DNA from: Acidimicrobiales bacterium
Lineage (GTDB): Bacteria > Actinomycetota > Acidimicrobiia > Acidimicrobiales > Palsa-688
DNA: 6,458 bases
NCBI GenBank assembly: GCA_030039575.1
Contig: JASHVH010000038.1
Coordinates: forward strand, 1 to 6,458
Reading direction: 5' to 3'
Both the position numbers and the translations under genes were made by a program. The notes beneath the pieces were generated by a model, which worked only from the letters and a program-made list of their open reading frames with translations, did no database searches and was not told the origin of the DNA. Shown here one piece after another: positions 1-5,093 of the stretch; the stretch's first letter is position 1; every line of letters begins with the position of its first letter.

Positions 1-991
1 CGTAGGCCTCCTCCTCGGCCAATTGGCTTTCGCTCTTGATGTCGATCCGCCACCCGGTCAGCCGGGCGGCCAGCCGGGCGTTCTGGCCCTCCTTCCCGAT
101 GGCCAGGGAGAGCTGGTAGTCGTTCACGATGACGGTGGCAGTCCCGGAGTCCTCGTCGAGGATGACCTCCTTGACCTTGGCCGGCTGAAGGGCGCGCATC
201 ACGAACTCCCGCGGGTCCTCCGAGTAGGGGACGATGTCGACCTTTTCTCCGCGCAGCTCCGTGGTGACCATGCGCACGCGGGCACCGCGGGCCCCGACGC
301 AGGCGCCGACGGGGTCGACGTTCGGGTCGTTCGACCAGACGGCGATCTTGGTCCGGTGGCCCGGCTCCCGGGCGGCCGCCTTTATCTCCACGATCCCGTT
401 GGCGATCTCGGGTACCTCGAGCTCGAAGAGGCGTTTGATGAGCCCGGGGTGCGTGCGCGAGACGACGATCTGAGGGCCCTTGCTCGTCTTGCGGACCTCG
501 ACGATGTAGGCCTTCAGCCTGGCGTTGTGCTCGTAGTGCTCGAAGGGCACCTGCTCGGCCTGGGGCAACAGGGCCTCGACCTTGCCGAGGTCGAGCAACG
601 TGTAACGGTTGTCGCTCTGCTGGATTATGCCGGTGACGATGTCGCCTTCCCGGCCGGCGTACTCCTCGTACTTGAGGTCCCGCTCGGCTTCCCGGATGCG
701 CTGGAAAATAACCTGTTTTGCCGTCTGGGCGGCGATCCGCCCGAAGTCCTTGGGGGTGTCGTCCCATTCCCGGACCACGTTGCCGTCCTCGTCGAGCTCC
801 TGGCCGTAGACCCTGATCTCGCCCGAGTCGGGCTCGATCGTGACGACGGCTTCTTCGGCCGCCCCGGGCATCCGCTTGTAGGCGGCGACGAGCGCGTTGG
901 CCAGAGCGTCCAACAGGACGTCGACGCTGATGCCCTTGTCCTTGGCGATCTGCTGGAGGGCATCCAGAAAAGCCAGGTTGTCCCTCAACAT
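1..991 (-). CDS. nusA: Transcription termination/antitermination protein NusA, 3' end cut by window edge
   Basis: NusA binds RNA polymerase and nascent RNA and modulates pausing, termination and antitermination in the cytoplasm. About 330 residues are visible with no frame break. They form an N-terminal polymerase-binding domain (about 1-110), an S1 domain starting near [10 protein letters not shown] (about 117-180), a KH1 domain with the GxxG-type loop [11 protein letters not shown] (about 230-240) and [12 protein letters not shown] after it, and a KH2 domain with [20 protein letters not shown] (about 295-314). The visible end, shortly after the KH2 segment [10 protein letters not shown], is close to where short actinobacterial NusA proteins stop, so little is probably missing. 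The ATG at 989-991 overlaps the end of rimP by 7 bases (985-991). A GGGGAGG Shine-Dalgarno sequence precedes it with a short 4-base spacing, and translational coupling to rimP is likely. Identity is certain from the motifs; only the C-terminus is unseen. Confidence 0.97.
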   Translation of the reverse strand, partial: MLRDNLAFLDALQQIAKDKGISVDVLLDALANALVAAYKRMPGAAEEAVVTIEPDSGEIRVYGQELDEDGNVVREWDDTPKDFGRIAAQTAKQVIFQRIREAERDLKYEEYAGREGDIVTGIIQQSDNRYTLLDLGKVEALLPQAEQVPFEHYEHNARLKAYIVEVRKTSKGPQIVVSRTHPGLIKRLFELEVPEIANGIVEIKAAAREPGHRTKIAVWSNDPNVDPVGACVGARGARVRMVTTELRGEKVDIVPYSEDPREFVMRALQPAKVKEVILDEDSGTATVIVNDYQLSLAIGKEGQNARLAARLTGWRIDIKSESQLAEEEAY

Positions 992-1545
992 GTGGCCTCC
1001 CCGGCGGCCTCCGGCGTCGCCTTGCGCCGCTCCTTGGCCGGCTTCCTGGAGGCCGGGCCCGGCTTGGGGCCTTTCTGCGGCTGGCCCCACGTGAACACCG
1101 TGTTGGCCCGCTGTACGGACCCCAGAGGGACCCGGATTTCGGTTGTCTCGCTTGGAGAAACGCTGACGCGAAGGGTGATGTCGTCCTCGGACGCGCCCGT
1201 GAGGGTACCCCGCAGGCGGCGCGTGTCGTTCACCGGTTCCACTGTCTTCACGGTCACTTCTTCCCCGATATAGCGGGCGAAGTGGCCCGGGTAACGGAGC
1301 CTGCGCTCGACGCCGGGGCTCGAGACCTCGAGCGTGTACCGGCCGGCCGGCACCAGTTCGTCGTGCTGGTCGAGGGTGGCGGAGATGGCCGAGCTCAGGT
1401 GGGAGATGGAGTCCAGGTCGACCCCGCCCGGCCGTTCCACGAGGACCCGCACGGTTGCTCCGGAACGCTCGACGTCCCAGATCTCCAGCCCTGCGGCCTG
1501 CACTGCCGGCCTCAGCGCTTCAGCGATCTGCTCTTCAGCGCCCAT
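985..1545 (-). CDS. rimP: Ribosome maturation factor RimP
   Basis: RimP (formerly YhbC/P15a) assists maturation of the 30S ribosomal subunit in the cytoplasm. The 186-residue product has the N-terminal alpha/beta domain (about 5-78) ending in the family signature YTLEVSSPGVERRL (70-83). A C-terminal Sm/SH3-like barrel follows (about 85-153), and then a Lys/Pro/Ala-rich tail (154-186) that is probably disordered. The ATG start is fixed by a very strong ribosome binding site, AGGAGGTGA at 1547-1555, which matches the 16S rRNA 3' end almost perfectly. The rimP-nusA order is conserved across bacteria. The operon seems to have its own promoter (-10 at 1643-1648) and a structured leader of roughly 90 bases. 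Confidence 0.96.
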   Translation of the reverse strand: MGAEEQIAEALRPAVQAAGLEIWDVERSGATVRVLVERPGGVDLDSISHLSSAISATLDQHDELVPAGRYTLEVSSPGVERRLRYPGHFARYIGEEVTVKTVEPVNDTRRLRGTLTGASEDDITLRVSVSPSETTEIRVPLGSVQRANTVFTWGQPQKGPKPGPASRKPAKERRKATPEAAGEATC

Positions 1546-1570
1546 CTCACCTCCTCGCGGTCAAGGTCCC

Positions 1571-1614
1571 TCATACAAAAGCGTGGGCAACCTGCCAGGC
1601 AGGCAAGCCCACGC
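1571..1614 (-). terminator. Hairpin plus U-rich tail in the rimP leader, possible attenuator
   Basis: On the minus strand the perfect 8-base arms GCGTGGGC and GCCCACGC (1607-1614 and 1581-1588) enclose an inner CCTG/CAGG pairing. They are followed at once by TTTTGTATGA (1571-1580). This is the layout of an intrinsic terminator. It lies about 278 bases beyond the upstream peptidase gene but only 26 bases upstream of the rimP start, and downstream of a TATAAT box. Premature termination in the rimP-nusA leader is therefore the more natural reading. The U-tract is interrupted by G and A, so termination would probably be partial. The E. coli operon containing rimP and nusA is known to be under NusA-linked feedback control; carrying that mechanism over to this hairpin is inference. 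Confidence 0.6.
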
Positions 1615-1620
1615 CCAACA

Positions 1621-1634
1621 TCACCGTTCGGTGA
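1621..1634. promoter_or_regulatory. 14-base palindrome near predicted rimP transcription start
   Basis: The sequence TCACCG-TT-CGGTGA has perfect 6-base arms around a 2-base centre. It begins about 9 bases downstream of the TATAAT box, so it would overlap or immediately follow the transcription start. It could be an operator for a repressor or the first stem-loop of the leader RNA, stabilising the 5' end. I cannot tell which from sequence alone. Confidence 0.35.
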
Positions 1635-1642
1635 CAGGGAGT

Positions 1643-1648
1643 ATTATA
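1643..1648 (-). promoter_or_regulatory. -10 element (TATAAT) of the predicted rimP-nusA promoter
   Basis: A perfect consensus TATAAT on the minus strand stands out in this GC-rich DNA. Its predicted start site near 1636 would give a leader of about 91 bases before the rimP ATG. No good TTGACA-like -35 hexamer is seen at 16-18 bases spacing (GAGGTA at 17), which is common in Actinobacteria. The same bases read on the plus strand give TATTAT (1642-1647), so weak divergent activity is possible. Assigned from motif and position only. Confidence 0.5.
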
Positions 1649-1834
1649 GCCCAGGTCGGTCCCGCTACCTCTTGGCCGGAAGTGGGGCGCGTCCGTAATT
1701 TCCTCCCGGCGGCTGGCCTGGCGGCAGCGGCGTTCTGGTCACTGCTCTTTATCGGGTTCAAACACACGTTCCTGACCGATGGTTTTCCCCGGTGAGGCGG
1801 CTCCGCTGGGCGCCACGTTGCGCTGGGCGGGGCG

Positions 1835-1864
1835 CATCGAGAAGATGGCCGCCTGGCCTCGATG
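1835..1864 (-). terminator. Hairpin downstream of the peptidase gene, possible transcript end
   Basis: Perfect 7-base arms CATCGAG and CTCGATG (1835-1841 and 1858-1864) enclose an inner GGCC/GGCC pairing (1847-1850 and 1855-1858). The hairpin starts 27 bases after the peptidase stop codon. No U-tract follows it on the minus strand, so it may be a factor-assisted terminator or a barrier that stabilises the mRNA 3' end, as in many actinobacterial operons. It could also be chance in GC-rich DNA. Confidence 0.3.
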
Positions 1865-1891
1865 GTGGCCCCCCGGATGGCCGCTCGGGCC

Positions 1892-3178
1892 TCAGCCTGT
1901 GTAAGTAGTCGTGAAGCCGTTGGCGTCAAGGGCGCTCAGGCTGGCCACGTTCGAGGGCGATGACACCGTCACCCCGTTTTGGACCATGAAGAACTCGTCA
2001 ACGGCGGTCACCAGCGGGTTGGAACCACCGGCGTACATCAACCCGCTGTAGGTAACGGGTGGCGAGTAGCTCGTTTCCGGGCAGATGTCGGGGTCGCTCG
2101 AGTAACTGGTCGAGTCGTTCGCACAGACGGAGGTGTCCGTCACCGCTTCGCTCACCCATTCTGCTGATGTAGCCGGCCCGCTGTACTGGACGGTGACGCT
2201 CTGGCTGACATTGCTGGACACGTCGTCGACGTTGACCTGCCAACCACTCGAAAGCGAGCTAATGCTGACGGTCACGGTGTCGCCGGGGTTGACCGTCATT
2301 GTCAGGGGGACCTCGGAGGGGTCGTCGGGCAGTACCTGGTACCAGGCGATGGTGAAGGCTTTCGGAGGCGACTGGTTTAAGCCGCAAACACCGTTGGAGG
2401 TTCCTGTTTCCTGGACACCGGCCTGGATCAGGTCGGTGTTCTGTACCCCGTCGATCCCGACCCACTCGGACTCATCTGTGCTGCAGGTCGCATCGCTTCC
2501 CAAGGACGGCACCGTGAACGTGCCGCTCACTGAAGTAAAGGGCCCGCCGATAAGAGCGTAGCCAGACCAGTTGGCGGAGGTTGATTGCTCGATCGTCGGC
2601 GACGAAGAGGATGTCGTCTCAGTGGTCGTGGGCGTCGACGCTGCCGTGGTGGTGGTGGTACCTGACGGCGCCGGGGCGGGTGCGACCATCGGTGGGGTCG
2701 TCGTCGTGGTGCTCGGGGCCACAGTTGTCCTGGTGGTAGTGGTGGTGGGCAGCGGCTTCGGCGCCAGAGAGATGTACAGCAGGGCCTTGCTCGAGTACGC
2801 CCCGCGCGTCGCCACGAGGTCCAGGGCGACGGCTCGTTCCGCACTGGTCGGGTTGGCGCCCAGCTTGACGTAGGCCGTGAACGTCGTCCTACAGTCCCGC
2901 TCCTTGGGGACGCTCACCTTGAAGACCGGCTTCGAGACAACCTTCAATTGGCAGGTGGCCGACTGGGCCAGCTTGGCCGAGAGGGTCGCCGTGCCCCCGC
3001 CGCCCCCGACAATTGCCGGCGTCACTTTTATGCTCTTGATCGTCGGAGCGCCCACCAGCACGCCTGGGCGCAACGGCGCCGCCTCGGATGGTAGGGGTGC
3101 GGCCCCGAGGGCGGCCAGGCCTAGAACCGCTCCGGTGATGACGAGCGGTCCTCTGCGCACCAAGGCGGCGACGGTCAT
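1892..3178 (-). CDS. Secreted G1-family glutamic endopeptidase (eqolisin/peptidase A4 type)
   Basis: The product is predicted to be an exported protease using a Gln/Glu catalytic pair; fungal relatives work at acid pH. Residues 1-33 look like a Sec signal peptide, with RR at 8-9, a hydrophobic core at 11-27 and a cleavage region near PSEAA. Residues 45-138 form a beta-rich, Ig-like region with two cysteines (C76, C96). Residues 144-192 are a Thr/Pro/Ala/Ser linker. The catalytic domain spans about 200-428 and shows NWSGY (203-207), GTFTVP (219-224), WVGIDG (239-244) and IQAGV (251-255), with Q252 matching catalytic Gln53 of scytalidoglutamic peptidase. AEW (339-341) places E340 at the second catalytic position. 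Four cysteines (C232, C265, C352, C366) could form disulfides. The ATG lies 20 bases after the Smr stop codon with GGAG 7 bases upstream of it. Three rows of the catalytic region that I counted are 58-62% GC, against 67% for one ispG row. There is no lipobox, C-terminal membrane helix or sorting signal, so free secretion is expected. Confidence 0.9.
   Translation of the reverse strand: MTVAALVRRGPLVITGAVLGLAALGAAPLPSEAAPLRPGVLVGAPTIKSIKVTPAIVGGGGGTATLSAKLAQSATCQLKVVSKPVFKVSVPKERDCRTTFTAYVKLGANPTSAERAVALDLVATRGAYSSKALLYISLAPKPLPTTTTTRTTVAPSTTTTTPPMVAPAPAPSGTTTTTAASTPTTTETTSSSSPTIEQSTSANWSGYALIGGPFTSVSGTFTVPSLGSDATCSTDESEWVGIDGVQNTDLIQAGVQETGTSNGVCGLNQSPPKAFTIAWYQVLPDDPSEVPLTMTVNPGDTVTVSISSLSSGWQVNVDDVSSNVSQSVTVQYSGPATSAEWVSEAVTDTSVCANDSTSYSSDPDICPETSYSPPVTYSGLMYAGGSNPLVTAVDEFFMVQNGVTVSSPSNVASLSALDANGFTTTYTG
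2603..2746 (-). repeat. Low-complexity Thr/Pro/Ser-codon tract encoding the peptidase linker
   Basis: This stretch encodes peptidase residues 145-192 and consists largely of runs of ACC/ACG/ACT threonine codons. On the plus strand it appears as GTGGTGGTGG-like and GTCGTCGTCG-like triplet repeats. It separates the beta-rich N-terminal domain from the catalytic domain and would be an extended, possibly glycosylated or protease-resistant tether. Imperfect triplet repeats of this kind can change length by slippage in steps of whole codons. Confidence 0.75.
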
Positions 3179-3198
3179 GCACAGGCTCCGGGGCTCAC

Positions 3199-3456
3199 TT
3201 ATTTCCAGCGAAAATAGACGAAAATGCGGCCGAAATTGTCCGAGTCTTTTTCCACCCGGTGGTAAAGGGGGCGAATTTCCTTTTGGTCGAGGAAGCGAAG
3301 GACCCGCTTCTTCAGTTGGCCTGAGCCCTTCCCCGGGATGATCTCCACCTGGCTGGCCCTGATGCGTGCCGCCTCGTCCAGCACGTCACGCAGGGCCCGG
3401 TCGATCTGGTCTCCCTTGTTGTAAATGTCGTGCAGGTCGAGCTTCAACTTGGACAC
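3199..3456 (-). CDS. Small Smr (MutS-related) domain protein
   Basis: The 85-residue protein is essentially one Smr domain, the fold found at the C-terminus of MutS2. The family signatures are LDLHD near the start (about 6-10) and IIPGKGSGQLKKRV (39-52), followed by a terminal strand GRIFVYFRW. Smr domains bind or nick nucleic acids, and some act as RNA or DNA endonucleases. The exact role of this short actinobacterial group is not known to me, so no substrate is assigned. The GTG at 3454-3456 is the only plausible start: it comes just before the conserved KLKLDLH and 8 bases after the WYL stop codon (3465-3467). The Shine-Dalgarno match is weak (GGGAC, about 12 bases away), so coupling to the upstream gene is likely. 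The frame stays open much further upstream, but that part only mirrors the WYL gene. Confidence 0.88.
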   Translation of the reverse strand: MSKLKLDLHDIYNKGDQIDRALRDVLDEAARIRASQVEIIPGKGSGQLKKRVLRFLDQKEIRPLYHRVEKDSDNFGRIFVYFRWK

Positions 3457-3464
3457 GATAGAGA

Positions 3465-4442
3465 TTACGTCCCTGTGGGCGCGTCCTCGAAGACGGGCTG
3501 GCCGTAAATGGCGACCAGTTCTTGCGCCAGCTGAGCGAGCAGCCGGCGGCCCTCCGGCGGTGCCACCACTTCGACCTGGCGGCCAAAGCCCGACAGCTGC
3601 CTCACGATCATCTCCACCCCTTGCCCGCGCACGGTGACCGGCACGCGCTCGCCCGGTTCGGCCGGGCCGGCACTTGCCTGGCCCTCGAACAGCCAGTGGA
3701 GCACGTCGACGACGTCCGGGTGGGCCATGAGGGACACCTGGACGGGCGAGCGCAGCCGGTCGACCCGCTCGACCACCTCTTCCCACGAACGGGACAGCTC
3801 GAACCCTTCCGGGCGTACGACCGGGTCGCCGGTGGGCTCGACCGACCTCACCCGGCTGACCCTGAACGTCCGCAAGCCCTCCGTTGTGCCGGCCAACAGG
3901 TACCAGGTCGTCCCCTTTTGTGCCAAGCCGAGCGGGTGGACCGTGCGCATGGTCACGTTCCCGGTGCGGTCCGAGTAGCCCAGCCGGACCTGCTCGCCCT
4001 CGGTGGTGGCGGCCTGCAGGGCGTCGAGGTGACGGGGCCGGTAGGCGGGCCGCTTCTGGCCCCAGCCGTGGGGGTCGAGCACGACCGACGAGGCCGCCGC
4101 CTCGGCGCTCGAGCGGAACGACTCGGGCAGTGCCCGGACCAGTTTGCGCAGCGCCGCCTTCAGCTCGGGCGTCGCCGCCGACGCCGGCCCGGCCACCAGG
4201 AAAAGGGCCCGCGCCTCGTGGGCCGTCAGCCCGGACAGGTCGGTACGGCCGCCGCCCAGCAGGCGCCAGCCCCCACCTCGTCCCCGTTCGGAGTAAACAG
4301 GTAACCCGGCCACGCAGAGGGCTTCAAGGTCGCGGCGGGCGGTCCGCTCGGAGATCTCCAGTTCTTCTGCGACCATGGCCGCCGTCACCCGTTGACGCTG
4401 CTGGAGGAGGAGCAGGAGAGCCACCAGCCGATCGGCTCGCAT
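3465..4442 (-). CDS. WYL-domain transcriptional regulator (DeoR/YafY type)
   Basis: This is a 325-residue DNA-binding regulator. Residues 1-60 form the helix-turn-helix of the HTH_11 type: MRADRLVALLLLLQ, then VAEELEISERTARRDLEAL with the recognition helix, then the wing YSERGRGGGWRL. The WYL domain spans about 137-205, with TTWYLLAG (W180) and the arginine-rich FRVSRVRSVE after it. A WCX-type C-terminal extension spans about 230-313. WYL domains sense nucleotides, nucleic acids or small ligands in several families, including regulators of DNA-damage and defence functions. Proteins with this plain HTH-WYL-WCX layout are usually local regulators. The ATG at 4440-4442 fits the normal N-terminus, though the Shine-Dalgarno sequence is poor. 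The neighbours are a Nudix gene 42 bases upstream and the Smr gene 8 bases downstream. Its target is not visible; a nucleotide-type ligand linked to the Nudix enzyme is only a guess. Confidence 0.92.
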   Translation of the reverse strand: MRADRLVALLLLLQQRQRVTAAMVAEELEISERTARRDLEALCVAGLPVYSERGRGGGWRLLGGGRTDLSGLTAHEARALFLVAGPASAATPELKAALRKLVRALPESFRSSAEAAASSVVLDPHGWGQKRPAYRPRHLDALQAATTEGEQVRLGYSDRTGNVTMRTVHPLGLAQKGTTWYLLAGTTEGLRTFRVSRVRSVEPTGDPVVRPEGFELSRSWEEVVERVDRLRSPVQVSLMAHPDVVDVLHWLFEGQASAGPAEPGERVPVTVRGQGVEMIVRQLSGFGRQVEVVAPPEGRRLLAQLAQELVAIYGQPVFEDAPTGT

Positions 4443-4484
4443 GGTCCCAGCTTTGCATCAAAACCGGCCAGCAGGTGGCCACTT

Positions 4485-5072
4485 TCAGCTGAGAGGTCCT
4501 CGATCTGTGAACCAAAAGTGTTGTGAGAGAGCATTTTTGGTTCCCAGTTCGCGCTTCGCCGACTTTGCCACCCGCAATCGGCGCAAACCGTCGACGAGGC
4601 CCTCATCCGCGATGGCCAGCGCTTCGTCGAGCCCGAACCAGCGCACCTCCTGGCTCTCCCCCGCCGCCGGCGCCGGGTCGGCGTCGTCGCAGTACAGCAG
4701 GTAGCGCAGGTCCAGGTGGAAGTGGTCCCCGGCCGGGTGGGCGTCCAGGTGGAAAAGCCACGGCCCATCCTCCGGATGCCGCCCGACCAGGCCCGTCTCC
4801 TCAACCGTCTCGCGCACGGCGGCTTGCCACGGGGTCTCGCCGGGGTCGACGTGGCCCCCCGGTTGCAGCCAGAACCCGAGCGTCTTGTGCAGGTGGAGCA
4901 CGGTGCCCCGGGGCCCGGACACTATCGCCGACCCGGTTACGTGGACCGGGTCAGCCACCCGGTCGAAGGGGTCGGCCAAGCGGTCGAGCTCGGCCAGGAA
5001 GCGCCGGCGGGACCCGACCTCGCGCTCGGACCGGGCGTCAAAGCTCTCGACCGATCCTCGTACCTCGGCCAA
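4485..5072 (-). CDS. Nudix hydrolase
   Basis: The enzyme is predicted to hydrolyse a nucleoside diphosphate linked to another group, using Mg2+ or Mn2+. The Nudix box GX5EX7REUXEEXGU is complete at residues 73-95: G73, E79, R87, E88, E91, E92 and G94-L95, with T89 where a hydrophobic residue is usual. An N-terminal helical part with the RFLAELDRL segment and PFDR..DPVHVTGSAIV leads into the core; WFGLDEAL (145-152) is the usual late motif. The substrate cannot be read from sequence. The start is probably TTG at 5070-5072, 21 bases after the ispG stop codon; no ATG or GTG lies between that stop and the catalytic core, so TTG (or an upstream CTG) is forced. From about residue 177 the protein is encoded by an AT-rich inverted repeat (4509-4543) and the sequence beyond it, so the last 18 or so residues may be a late addition. 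Confidence 0.93.
   Translation of the reverse strand: MAEVRGSVESFDARSEREVGSRRRFLAELDRLADPFDRVADPVHVTGSAIVSGPRGTVLHLHKTLGFWLQPGGHVDPGETPWQAAVRETVEETGLVGRHPEDGPWLFHLDAHPAGDHFHLDLRYLLYCDDADPAPAAGESQEVRWFGLDEALAIADEGLVDGLRRLRVAKSAKRELGTKNALSQHFWFTDRGPLS
4509..4543. repeat. AT-rich inverted repeat in the 3' end of the Nudix gene
   Basis: The 9-base arms GAACCAAAA (4509-4517) and TTTTGGTTC (4535-4543) are perfect inverse complements around a 17-base centre. The pairing can continue inward through G-U or mismatched positions. The segment is much more AT-rich than its surroundings and supplies Nudix codons 177-188. No U-tract follows on the minus strand, so it does not look like a standard intrinsic terminator. 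It may be a protein-binding site, a small dispersed repeat or the remnant of an insertion. Confidence 0.6.
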
Positions 5073-5093
5073 CAGGGCCGGGTCGAGGGCCAG

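Larger units (their letters stand above)
1546..1891. other. 346-base intergenic region upstream of rimP
   Basis: No convincing protein gene lies between the peptidase stop and the rimP start. Reading leftwards on the minus strand, it holds a hairpin without a U-tract (1835-1864), a perfect TATAAT (1643-1648), a 14-base palindrome (1621-1634), a strong hairpin with a U-rich tail (1571-1614) and the rimP ribosome binding site (1547-1555). The part from about 1650 to 1830 shows nothing I can name. One weak plus-strand reading frame (GTG at 1682, TGA ending at 1795) would give a 37-residue peptide with one hydrophobic stretch. It is treated as a finding rather than a gene. Confidence 0.7.

Noticed and set aside
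23..1273. Plus-strand open frame of 416 codons
   Set aside because: It is the exact antisense, codon by codon, of nusA for most of its length and then runs opposite rimP. Its Val/Asp/Gly/Leu-rich composition is typical of a GC-rich shadow frame.
1753..1770. GGTTCAAAC-like T-loop suggesting a tRNA
   Set aside because: No matching T-stem, acceptor stem or anticodon arm can be formed around it.
1621..1929. Minus-strand frame of 102 codons between the peptidase and rimP
   Set aside because: It has no recognisable domain, overlaps the peptidase 3' end out of frame, crosses the predicted rimP promoter and has biased Arg/Pro/Ala composition.
2640..2760. Triplet repeats on the plus strand, considered as a possible tandem-repeat or CRISPR-like element
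   Set aside because: They are imperfect codon repeats of the Thr linker with no regular unit-spacer pattern.
2571..2873. Plus-strand Val-rich frame of 100 codons
   Set aside because: The valine runs are the antisense of the peptidase's threonine codon linker.
2889..3182. Minus-strand frame starting at an ATG just upstream of the peptidase start
   Set aside because: It is out of frame with the peptidase. The peptidase frame gives a clean signal peptide and has GGAG at 7 bases spacing, while this frame gives an Arg-rich sequence without a domain.
3457..3786. N-terminal extension of the Smr frame to 195 residues
   Set aside because: The extension only re-reads the WYL gene in another frame, is Arg/Gly/Pro-rich, and the Smr domain starts exactly at the GTG at 3454-3456.
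3522..4304. Plus-strand open frame of 260 codons
   Set aside because: It lies entirely opposite the WYL regulator, whose HTH and WYL motifs are clear. The predicted protein shows no domain.
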